A DNA stretch of 10,276 nt, from assembly GCA_021832495.1 (NCBI GenBank), contig JAKBKR010000047.1, positions 1 through 10,276 on the forward strand, written 5' to 3'. This document shows positions 1 through 5,770 of this stretch, piece after piece. The position numbers and the translations under genes are program-made. Numbering within the stretch: position 1 is the first letter of the stretch; each line of letters opens with the position of its first letter. The notes under the pieces are model-generated. The model made no database searches. It saw only the letters and a list, made by a program, of their open reading frames with translations, and was not told where the DNA came from. The DNA comes from a bacterium (GTDB taxonomy: Archaea > Thermoplasmatota > Thermoplasmata > Lutacidiplasmatales > UBA184).

Positions 1-51
1 CCGGAAGGGCGGGAGTTTGGCTCCACTTTAAAGGCTTTCGTAGCGACCCCT

Positions 52-68
52 GCATCGCTTCCCGATGC
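52..68. other. Short perfect hairpin upstream of tRNA promoter
   Basis: GCATCG (52-57) and CGATGC (63-68) are perfect inverted repeats separated by five bases, ending two bases before the TATA box of the tRNA gene. It could be the tail of an upstream transcript terminator or a binding site, but no T tract follows other than the TATA box. The rest of 1-102 shows no gene; it also contains a TTTAAAG stretch near 27-33 that could be a promoter element on either strand. Function unknown. Confidence 0.3.
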
Positions 69-69
69 G

Positions 70-78
70 CTTTATACG
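70..78 (+). promoter_or_regulatory. TATA box of tRNA-Thr
   Basis: The sequence CTTTATACG, with TTTATA at 71-76, lies about 27-32 bp upstream of the first base of the mature tRNA at 103. This is the usual archaeal distance between the TATA element bound by TBP and the transcription start, so the tRNA probably has a very short or no 5' leader. Confidence 0.65.
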
Positions 79-102
79 GGCGATATCTCGGGAGTACCCG
101 TC

Positions 103-175
103 GCCACTGTAGCTCAGTTGGCAGAGCAGCTGATTCGTAATCAGCAGGCCGAGGGTTCAAGTCCCTCCAGTGGCT
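103..175 (+). tRNA. tRNA-Thr (anticodon CGU)
   Basis: All cloverleaf arms can be drawn. The acceptor stem is GCCACTG (103-109) with CAGTGGC (168-174), and U is the discriminator base at 175. The D stem is GCTC/GAGC (112-115 with 124-127). The anticodon stem is GCTGA/TCAGC around loop TTCGTAA, giving anticodon CGT (136-138), which reads ACG threonine codons. The variable loop is five bases (146-150). The T stem is GAGGG/CCCTC with loop TTCAAGT. CCA is not encoded (CCG follows), so it must be added by CCA-adding enzyme. There is no intron. Confidence 0.96.
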
Positions 176-327
176 CCGGCCCAGGATCGGTCTGGACCCA
201 TCGGACCGGGAACAGGTTGCGGGGTGAGAGATCGCCGTTCGCTGAAAGGTATTTACCTATCGGGCGCTACCGTTACTGCGTGCCGAAAGGAAGAAGAGCG
301 GCCAATCAGCCCCCCAAGGGTTTTTCG
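176..327. other. Intergenic spacer with possible weak promoter
   Basis: This stretch between the tRNA and the first protein gene has no convincing coding content. CGGTC (188-192) and GACCG (204-208) form a weak 5-bp inverted repeat just after the tRNA. A purine-rich GAAAGG followed by TATTTACCTA (about 243-259) resembles a weak BRE/TATA element. If used, transcription would begin near 278-285, either leaderless at the in-frame GTG at 280 or with a leader of about 45 nt before the GTG at 328. Confidence 0.35.
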
Positions 328-864
328 GTGAACCGTGGCCTCGGGAAGGGTCGGCATTCCCTGCTGGAGGCCTTCCCCGGTATTGAGAAGCTGCCCGCGT
401 TCACCTCAATCGCTACCAAGGACCCTCGGGGCCCGGTGCACCTAGCCCGCACGGAGGTCGAGGTGGTGGAGGCCGACATTTGGATGTACGTGGCCCCTTC
501 GGACCCGGACGAGATCGGTTCGATGCGGTCCCGGGAAGGGTGGAAACCGGTCTTCTCCGGGGAGAAGGACGTGGTGGTCGTGGGCCACGACCATATCGCC
601 GAGAGCCCCGAGATCCTGCTCTATCTCGACATCCTCCATGAGCTCTGCCATGTCACCCAGCGACACCGGGGTATGCACCTCTGGGCGGAGGGCTATAGCT
701 ATGTGGACCGGCCCACCGAGATCGAGGCCTACCAATTCGTGATCGAGGAGGCCCGGCGCCTCGGTGCGACCACTCCTTTCCTCCAGGAGTATCTCAAGGT
801 CGAATGGGTCTCGGATGAGGACTATCAGCGACTTCTCGAGAAGATGGGACTTCCGGGTACCTGA
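328..864 (+). CDS. Small HExxH metalloprotein, putative zincin (ImmA/IrrE-like)
   Basis: This predicted protein of 178 residues has a hydrophobic helix leading into HELCH (residues 104-108), the HExxH zinc-binding and catalytic motif. About 25 residues later TEIEAYQF (130-137) offers a glutamate as third zinc ligand; the order HExxH...E.EA..F resembles the ImmA/IrrE and gluzincin arrangement. No signal peptide or membrane segment is seen, so it is probably cytoplasmic. The start is uncertain: GTG at 328 is preferred because codons from there have the high third-position GC of the neighbours, but the GTG at 280 lies about 25 bp after a TATA-like element and would add 16 residues. The frame stays open back into the tRNA, which is not coding. 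The signal peptidase gene follows 12 bp downstream, so they are probably cotranscribed. The substrate cannot be told from sequence, and the family assignment is tentative. Confidence 0.72.
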   Translation: MNRGLGKGRHSLLEAFPGIEKLPAFTSIATKDPRGPVHLARTEVEVVEADIWMYVAPSDPDEIGSMRSREGWKPVFSGEKDVVVVGHDHIAESPEILLYLDILHELCHVTQRHRGMHLWAEGYSYVDRPTEIEAYQFVIEEARRLGATTPFLQEYLKVEWVSDEDYQRLLEKMGLPGT

Positions 865-868
865 GGAG
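863..868 (+). promoter_or_regulatory. Shine-Dalgarno of signal peptidase gene
   Basis: GAGGAG overlaps the TGA stop (862-864) of the metalloprotein gene and lies 8 bases before the ATG at 877. It fixes the signal peptidase start and supports translation from a shared mRNA. Confidence 0.6.
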
Positions 869-876
869 CGTCACCG

Positions 877-1896
877 ATGGTCAAGCCCACCGGCGCCTAC
901 CAGAGCCGGCTAGAATCCGAGCGCCGCTCGCCGTGGCGGCGCTTCCTACGATCCCCCCTCTTTGAGCCCGTGCTTGCGATCATTGTGATCGTCGTCATCG
1001 TGGTCTCCCTCTACGCCTACACGGAGACTTGGCCTCCGATGGTCGTCGTGGAGTCCGGCAGCATGCAACATGGCACGAACGATGTGTTAGGGGTCATCAA
1101 CACGGGGGACATCGTCCTAGTCAAATCGGTCTCGGACCCCACCTCGATCCCCACCTACGTCGACAGCGAAGTGAGCGGATTCACCACCTACGGAGAGTAC
1201 GGGAACGTCCTCCTCTACATCGCGCATGATGCCGCGGGAAATGTCCTCTCCACCGTCCCGATCATCCACCGGGCCATCGTTTGGCTCAACTACAACGGGA
1301 CGGGGTTCACCATGCCCTCGGTCTTCGCCCTGTCCTGCCCCTCGGAGTACGTCGTCCTCGATCCCGTCGGAGTGCCCGGATGCCTCTCGAACCCCTGGCA
1401 ACCGGAGGCCGGGACCCTGGTCCTCAAGAACGTCGGGTGGCAGAGCGTCTGGGTGAACATCAGCCTGAGCGGGCTACTCCGCGAAGAACCGTACTCCGGA
1501 TTCGTGACGATGGGCGACAACAACATCGCCCCGGGCACCCGCACCGGCCTCTACGACCAGATGGCGTGCTACCCATCCTGCCTCGTCAAACCGGAATGGG
1601 TGGTGGGAGTGGCGCGTGGGATGATCCCCTGGTTCGGGGCGCTCAAACTTTGGATCGAAGGCCAGTCCTGCGTGAGCGCGGTCCAATGCGTTCCGACCCA
1701 GAGCTGGGCCTATCTCGGGTTGTCGATCGCCGCAATCATCATCCTTCCCCAAGTGGTTCCCTGGGGCTACCGACTTCTTCGGAATCGGATTCGGGAGCGG
1801 CAAACGAAAGGTTCGGGAACACTGGAGGCTTCCCCGCCTGATAACCCTCCACCCATTCCAGACCCTCCTTCAGAGCCCGAGGGATCTCATCGATGA
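877..1896 (+). CDS. Signal peptidase I, archaeal Ser/His (S26B, Sec11-like) type
   Basis: This 339-residue membrane protease cleaves signal peptides from secreted proteins on the outer face of the membrane. After a basic N-terminus comes a transmembrane helix (about 30-48). Then comes the catalytic box VESGSM with Ser62, the IIHRAIVW box with His131 in place of the bacterial lysine, and GDNN with Asp214 plus Asp227, the conserved acidic region. A WVVGVARGMIPWFG box (241-254) matches the family's closing motif, and a second helix spans about 278-301. It is much longer than common archaeal or eukaryotic homologues, roughly 150-200 residues. Extra sequence lies between Ser and His and between His and Asp, and there are six extracytoplasmic cysteines (154, 169, 231, 235, 265, 271). 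The tail is Pro/Glu-rich. The last 158 bp overlap the 3' end of the convergent nnr gene. Function is confident; the role of the insertions is unknown. Confidence 0.93.
   Translation: MVKPTGAYQSRLESERRSPWRRFLRSPLFEPVLAIIVIVVIVVSLYAYTETWPPMVVVESGSMQHGTNDVLGVINTGDIVLVKSVSDPTSIPTYVDSEVSGFTTYGEYGNVLLYIAHDAAGNVLSTVPIIHRAIVWLNYNGTGFTMPSVFALSCPSEYVVLDPVGVPGCLSNPWQPEAGTLVLKNVGWQSVWVNISLSGLLREEPYSGFVTMGDNNIAPGTRTGLYDQMACYPSCLVKPEWVVGVARGMIPWFGALKLWIEGQSCVSAVQCVPTQSWAYLGLSIAAIIILPQVVPWGYRLLRNRIRERQTKGSGTLEASPPDNPPPIPDPPSEPEGSHR
1739..1896. other. 158-bp convergent overlap of two coding regions
   Basis: The 3' ends of the signal peptidase gene (plus) and nnr (minus) share these bases. On the plus strand it encodes the end of the second membrane helix and a Pro/Glu-rich tail. 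On the minus strand it encodes the last conserved helix of Nnr (around DIIDEIPRALKEG) and its extra tail. Each gene's dispensable tail mostly sits on the other's conserved end. There is no room for a separate terminator, and no T tract is seen. Confidence 0.85.
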
Positions 1897-3331
1897 TGTC
1901 GCTCGCCCGGATGCCGTAGCTCCGGCGCTGGAAGAGCCCAAAGGAGGCATGGCCGATCCAGAACGCGGCAAGGCGGGCCGCATGGAACGCCGAGAGGCGG
2001 CGGGCCATGAGCGAGGCGGCCAGCCCCGAGAGCACATCGCCCGCCCCGCCTACGACGAGCGCGGGATGGTGCAGGACGTTCTCTCGGAACGTGTCCCCGT
2101 CGGTGATGAGGTCGATGTCCCCCTTGTAGAGGATGGCAGAACCGAGTTGGGAGGACAGTTTCTGGAGCTGTTCCCGCCGCTCATTCCGCTTGACGGAAAC
2201 GTCGTAGCCCAAGATGCGGTAGAGCTCCCGCCGGTTGGGGGTAAGGAGCAACCGCTCATGGACCTTGCCGAAGAGCGGGCGGGACTCCCGAGTGGCCGCT
2301 AGACGCGTCCCGTCCGCGTCCAGGACGACCGGGATACGCGGGAGGGCGTGCCCGAGAAGCGCGCTGAAGGCCTGCACGGTGCCGTGCTCGTATCCCGCCC
2401 CGTTCCCGACCAGAAGCGCATCGGGATGGAGGCTTTCCACGGTCTTCCACAATTCATCGGCATCGTTCGCCGAGAACACCCCGTCGCGGCCCACGCTGCG
2501 CACGATGAGGTCGGGTGAGTACCCTCGGATGACCGTGGCGGCCGGCTCCGGGGCGACGACGAAGACCATATCGGTTCCGGCGGCGAGCGCGGCCAAGGCT
2601 GCGAGCGCGGGAGCGCCCGTGTAGGGGCCTCCACCTACGACCACCAATCGCCCGCTGTCTCCCTTGGAGGTCGTTGCCCCCGGCCGGGGGAAGAGCATGT
2701 ACTCTCCAGGCCCGGTCTCTTCGAGGGATTCCCGGGGAAAGCCGATGGATCGTACGGTCACTTCTCCGGTATTCTCTGGGGCCATCCCCTCCTTGGGAAC
2801 CTCGAGGGCGACCGTCCACCGGGGGTGCAAGGACACGGAGGTCCCGATCCCCGTCGGAAGATCGACCGAGAGCACATCCACCCCCGAGTCACTGATCGCA
2901 ACCACGGCGGAACGATACGGCTCCTTGAGTTCATCGCGCCCACCGGTCCCGATCATCGCATCCACGATGAGGTCGTGTTCCTTCAACCGGTCCGCGTCGG
3001 GGACCCCGATGTGTATCCCGGGGAAGTCCACGATCATCTCGAACCGGCGCCGGGCTGACCGGGTGCGAATGTTCCGCTTGTGCACGAGCAACCAGAGGTC
3101 GACGGAATATCCCCTGCTCCGGAGGTAGAAGGCGGTCGCGAACCCGTCGCCCCCGTTGTTACCACCGCCACAGACGATCGCGATCCGCCCATCGGGTGGG
3201 GACTTCGCGTGCTTTGCCACTTCCTCGGCGATGGCCCGACCGGCGTGGTCCATCAACGTGTCAATGGTCACGCCGCGGGCGACCGCGTTGGCCTCCAACA
3301 CGGCGACGTCCGTGAGCGAATAGGGTTTCAT
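1739..3331 (-). CDS. nnr: Bifunctional NAD(P)H-hydrate epimerase / ADP-dependent dehydratase
   Basis: This 530-residue repair enzyme converts damaged NADHX/NADPHX back to NAD(P)H: the N-terminal half epimerises the R form, and the C-terminal half dehydrates the S form using ADP. The epimerase (YjeF N-terminal) domain, about 1-215, shows CGGGNNGGDGF (54-64), VDAMIGTG with Asp124, and VDLPTG. The ribokinase-like dehydratase domain, about 216-490, shows GDSGRLVVVGGGPYTGAP, LDADG (338-341 region), LTPNRREL, YKGDIDLI with Lys403, and GGAGDVLSG with Asp432. The ATG at 3331 overlaps the TGA of the aIF1A gene by 4 bp (ATGA), with AGGTGGGG just upstream as ribosome site, so translation is coupled to aIF1A. 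A longer upstream reading would only copy the aIF1A region in another frame. The family normally ends near residue 490; the last 40 residues are an unconserved tail lying inside the overlap with the signal peptidase gene. Confidence 0.94.
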   Translation of the reverse strand: MKPYSLTDVAVLEANAVARGVTIDTLMDHAGRAIAEEVAKHAKSPPDGRIAIVCGGGNNGGDGFATAFYLRSRGYSVDLWLLVHKRNIRTRSARRRFEMIVDFPGIHIGVPDADRLKEHDLIVDAMIGTGGRDELKEPYRSAVVAISDSGVDVLSVDLPTGIGTSVSLHPRWTVALEVPKEGMAPENTGEVTVRSIGFPRESLEETGPGEYMLFPRPGATTSKGDSGRLVVVGGGPYTGAPALAALAALAAGTDMVFVVAPEPAATVIRGYSPDLIVRSVGRDGVFSANDADELWKTVESLHPDALLVGNGAGYEHGTVQAFSALLGHALPRIPVVLDADGTRLAATRESRPLFGKVHERLLLTPNRRELYRILGYDVSVKRNERREQLQKLSSQLGSAILYKGDIDLITDGDTFRENVLHHPALVVGGAGDVLSGLAASLMARRLSAFHAARLAAFWIGHASFGLFQRRSYGIRASDIIDEIPRALKEGLEWVEGYQAGKPPVFPNLSFAAPESDSEEVGSPREPLGEG

Positions 3332-3783
3332 GGCGAAGCCCCACCTTTGTCCGCAGTCTCCTCCGGCAATTGGCCGAAGAGGTCCACGGTCTCGGGAAGG
3401 AGCTTGCGGCGGCTCAGGTAAGACGCTTGGGTCCGGGTATAACGGAACATGATGTCGGCCTTGTCGGACTGGAATTTCCAAGGGCTGACCACGAGGAGAT
3501 CCCCCTCCCGGATCCACATCTTCTTCTTGAGGCGGCCCGTGATCCGACCCATCCTCGAGACGTTATCCTCGCAGACTACCCGGATGCGGCCGGCTCCGAG
3601 CAGCTGGTTTGCGATCGCGTAGATCTGGCCCTTGTCCCGGCGAGGGAGGGGAAAGCGGCCAATGCCTTCTCCTCCGTCAACCGTGGCCTCTACTTGGTCG
3701 GGCTCTGCCTCGGCCTCTATAGGAGGTTCGGGCTTCGGTTCCTTGGGGCCGTCCTCGGGTCCCCGGGCATCCTTTTCTTCCAC
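3328..3783 (-). CDS. Translation initiation factor aIF1A
   Basis: This 151-residue OB-fold protein is homologous to eukaryotic eIF1A and bacterial IF1; it binds the small ribosomal subunit A site and helps scanning and start-codon selection. The core (about 46-125) matches the family: PLPRRDKGQIYAIANQLLGA, RIRVVCEDN, GRLKKKMWIREGDLLVVSPW, then SDKADIMFRYTRTQASYL. Archaeal homologues usually have about 95-115 residues. This one has an N-terminal acidic, Pro-rich extension of roughly 45 residues (repeated E/P/K) and a C-terminal tail with LFGQLPEE, reminiscent of the eIF1A segment after its helical domain. The GTG at 3783 is chosen because a TATA-like box is centred about 25 bp upstream and no Shine-Dalgarno sequence precedes it, as for a leaderless mRNA. 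The frame remains open further upstream into the glycosylase gene but without support. Downstream nnr overlaps by 4 bp. Confidence 0.92.
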   Translation of the reverse strand: MEEKDARGPEDGPKEPKPEPPIEAEAEPDQVEATVDGGEGIGRFPLPRRDKGQIYAIANQLLGAGRIRVVCEDNVSRMGRITGRLKKKMWIREGDLLVVSPWKFQSDKADIMFRYTRTQASYLSRRKLLPETVDLFGQLPEETADKGGASP

Positions 3784-3802
3784 GGCGAAGGGGAAGAGAG
3801 GA

Positions 3803-3815
3803 CTATCTATTTGAA
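3803..3815 (-). promoter_or_regulatory. TATA box for leaderless aIF1A-nnr transcript
   Basis: On the minus strand the bases read TTCAAATAGATAG, an A/T-rich island in a GC-rich region, centred about 25 bp before the GTG start of aIF1A. This matches the distance expected between an archaeal TATA element and a transcription start coinciding with the start codon. The TAG stop codon of the uracil-DNA glycosylase (3809-3807) lies inside the element. Confidence 0.55.
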
Positions 3816-4463
3816 TGCAACCGATGACGGGGGGGACCCGACCGGAGCGGAACCTCGGGGCGGGATGGGAGAGCAGGAGAGGAACCCAGGCATCCACTGG
3901 TCTACCATCGAGCGTAATCGCTCAAGATCCCGGTCCCACTGGTCCCGGAACGCCCGTCGGCGGAACGTCGCCGCCGGGTGGAGCATCGGGTAGAGCGGTC
4001 GGCCGCGCCAGGAACGCGGGCGGCCCGCCTCGGCAAGCGGCCTCCCGGATGTGGGTTCGAGTGCGCGGAGTGCGCGTCCCCCAAGCGTGACGATCACCTC
4101 AGGAGCGAGCAGTGCGAGCTTCAGTTCGAGCCAGGGACGGCAAGCCACCGCCGCCTTCGGATCGAATACGTTCCCGGGCGGATGACACATGACCACGTTG
4201 GTGATCCCGTAACCGTCGGCCGGAAGCCCCAGCTCAGCGATTGCCCGATCGAGGAGCTGGCCCGCCTTTCCCACGAAGGGGAAGCCGGATTCATCCTCTT
4301 GGGCTCCCGGTGCCTCTCCCAAGAAGAGGAGGCGGGGCCGGCGAGCCCCGCGATAGATGACGACGTTCTTCCGGTGGCGGGAGAGTCCGCACGCCGCACA
4401 ACCTTGCATAGCCTCGAGTGCTTCTTCCCAAGAGGGTGTGTCGCCCCCTGTCGTAGCGCTCAA
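3807..4463 (-). CDS. Uracil-DNA glycosylase, family 4 (Fe-S, UDGa type)
   Basis: This 218-residue repair enzyme removes uracil arising in DNA from cytosine deamination or misincorporation, starting base excision repair. Motif A is GEAPGAQEDESG followed by FPFVGKAG (49-68); the uracil-binding Asn region is ITNVVMCHPPGN (87-98); the second active-site motif is MLHPAA (160-165). Four cysteines, 22 and 25 (CAAC), 93 and 108, have the spacing of the family's [4Fe-4S] ligands. The start is a TTG whose last bases form the TGA stop of the upstream fixC gene (TTGA overlap). AAGGAG lies only 2 bases before it, an unusually short spacing. The alternative ATG at 4409 would remove the helix that homologues carry before the CxxC. 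The last 28 or so residues are Pro/Ser-rich and unconserved, include a run of seven C/G bases, and end inside the aIF1A promoter. Confidence 0.93.
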   Translation of the reverse strand: MSATTGGDTPSWEEALEAMQGCAACGLSRHRKNVVIYRGARRPRLLFLGEAPGAQEDESGFPFVGKAGQLLDRAIAELGLPADGYGITNVVMCHPPGNVFDPKAAVACRPWLELKLALLAPEVIVTLGGRALRALEPTSGRPLAEAGRPRSWRGRPLYPMLHPAATFRRRAFRDQWDRDLERLRSMVDQWMPGFLSCSPIPPRGSAPVGSPPSSVAFK

Positions 4464-5761
4464 AGCTCCTTGTACGCGGCATACAGGTCGCGGAGCATGC
4501 GAAGGCGTCCGACCTTCCCCTGCTTCACCGTGCGCTTCACGATCTCGCCGGTGTGGGCCTTGGGTTGCCCCCGTTCGGTCATCATCTCATGGAAGGTCTC
4601 CGTCATCACGGAAGGATAGTTCTTGTAGATACGGGGGTTCCACTTCACCTTCCCCACCTTCCGGAACTTCCGGAAGTCGGAAAGGATGTGTCCGGCCTCA
4701 AGCCGCTGACCATATGCTCCGAGCGCCGCCGAGGAAAAGTCCTTCTTTGGAAGGGTTTCCAAGGCCGTCTCCGCAGCGAGGATCCCGCTGCGGATGGCAT
4801 AGTTCATCCCCTGGATGAGGATCCCGTTCGAAAAGACGAAGCCCGCGGCGTCCCCACAGACCATGAACCCGTCACCCCAGAGGTAGGCGGGAGCGCTCGC
4901 CTGCCCGTCAGCGATGAGCTTCGCACCGTACTCCACCATTTCCGCCCCGGCCAAGTAAGGAGCGATGGCCGGGTGGGATTTGAACCGCTCGATGATGTCG
5001 TGCGAGACCATCTTCTGACTTTTGAGGGAGGCGATGTTCACAATGATGCCGAGGGAGATCGTGTCGGCATTCGTATAGAGAAACCCCCCGGCCATGATGC
5101 CATCGGGGAGGTTGGAGAGGACCCACTCCTGGGCCCGCCCGCTCCCTGGCGCCACATGGAACCTTCCGTCGATCTCCTCCTTGGAGAGCTTGAAGACTTC
5201 CTTGATCCCGAGTTCGGTATGGTGCTCGCTGAGGCGCTGGGGGGGTCGGATGAAGGTGCCGAGCGTTGTACGGGAGTTTGTACCGTCGCAGATGATCGTG
5301 ACCGGCGCACCCACCACCTCTCCACCCTGGACAACGCCGTGGACCTTGCCGTTCTCGATATTGAGCTTCTCCACCGGGACCTGACTGATGACCGTGGCCC
5401 CGGCCTCTTCGGCCTTCTTGGCAAGCCATGCGTCCGTTCGGGCTCGGAGCACACTATGTGCATTGTAGGGGGGTTTCGACCAGGCCGCGTCCTCGTATTC
5501 AAAGGAGAGGGCCCGATCCCGGGTCAGGAAACCGAAGCGCTTCGAGACGATATGCCGCTCGAGCGGCATCTCCTCCCGCCAGTTGGGAAGGAGCCGATCA
5601 AGGTCGTGGCCCCAAAGGATCCCGCCGGAGAGGTTCTTTGCCCCGGGTTCGTCTCCCCGCTCGATGAGGAGCACGTTCGCCTTCCCTTGGGCGAGGCGCA
5701 GCGCCGCGGAGGCTCCGGCAAGGCCGGCACCGACCACGATGACGTCAAAATTGTCTCCCAT
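4460..5761 (-). CDS. FixC-type FAD-dependent oxidoreductase (ETF-quinone oxidoreductase family)
   Basis: This 433-residue flavoprotein of the COG0644 group is closest in layout to FixC, which with FixX passes electrons from electron-transfer flavoprotein (FixAB/EtfAB) to quinone or a low-potential acceptor. An N-terminal Rossmann motif GAGLAG (11-16) with Glu34-Arg35 binds FAD. KNLSGGILWGHDLDRLLPNW and PLERH (42-70) are FixC-like, as is GGFLYTNADTISLGI (225-239). VCGDAAGFV (301-309) with NGILIQGMNYAIRSG is the second FAD motif. The aromatic lipid-binding motif typical of geranylgeranyl reductases is not seen, so FixC is preferred over that enzyme. No ferredoxin domain is fused, and no fixX, fixA or fixB lies in the window. 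The ATG is 9 bp after the stop of the PH-domain gene and has no Shine-Dalgarno sequence (the spacer reads ACCTCC, the opposite sense), which suggests reinitiation. udg overlaps its stop. Confidence 0.85.
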   Translation of the reverse strand: MGDNFDVIVVGAGLAGASAALRLAQGKANVLLIERGDEPGAKNLSGGILWGHDLDRLLPNWREEMPLERHIVSKRFGFLTRDRALSFEYEDAAWSKPPYNAHSVLRARTDAWLAKKAEEAGATVISQVPVEKLNIENGKVHGVVQGGEVVGAPVTIICDGTNSRTTLGTFIRPPQRLSEHHTELGIKEVFKLSKEEIDGRFHVAPGSGRAQEWVLSNLPDGIMAGGFLYTNADTISLGIIVNIASLKSQKMVSHDIIERFKSHPAIAPYLAGAEMVEYGAKLIADGQASAPAYLWGDGFMVCGDAAGFVFSNGILIQGMNYAIRSGILAAETALETLPKKDFSSAALGAYGQRLEAGHILSDFRKFRKVGKVKWNPRIYKNYPSVMTETFHEMMTERGQPKAHTGEIVKRTVKQGKVGRLRMLRDLYAAYKEL

Positions 5762-5770
5762 CGACGGAGG

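Noticed and set aside
118..327. Open frame extending the HExxH gene back to an ATG inside the tRNA
   Set aside because: The first 20 residues are translated tRNA-Thr sequence, and the codons before 328 lack the high third-position GC of real genes here.
1281..1841. 186-codon plus-strand open frame within the signal peptidase gene
   Set aside because: It is a shifted reading of a gene with intact catalytic motifs, giving an Arg/Pro-rich product typical of shadow frames.
3332..3517. Extended nnr start 62 codons upstream
   Set aside because: The extra residues are a frame-shifted copy of the aIF1A core, and the ATG at 3331 with ATGA overlap and ribosome site gives the normal YjeF N-terminus.
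3784..3897. Extended aIF1A start inside the glycosylase gene
   Set aside because: The extra 38 residues are a shadow of the glycosylase tail, whereas the GTG at 3783 has a well-placed TATA box.
4460..5761. Geranylgeranyl reductase for archaeal lipids
   Set aside because: The family is related, but the middle motif and the KNLSGGIL/PLERH region match FixC better, and the aromatic lipid-binding motif of the reductases is not visible.
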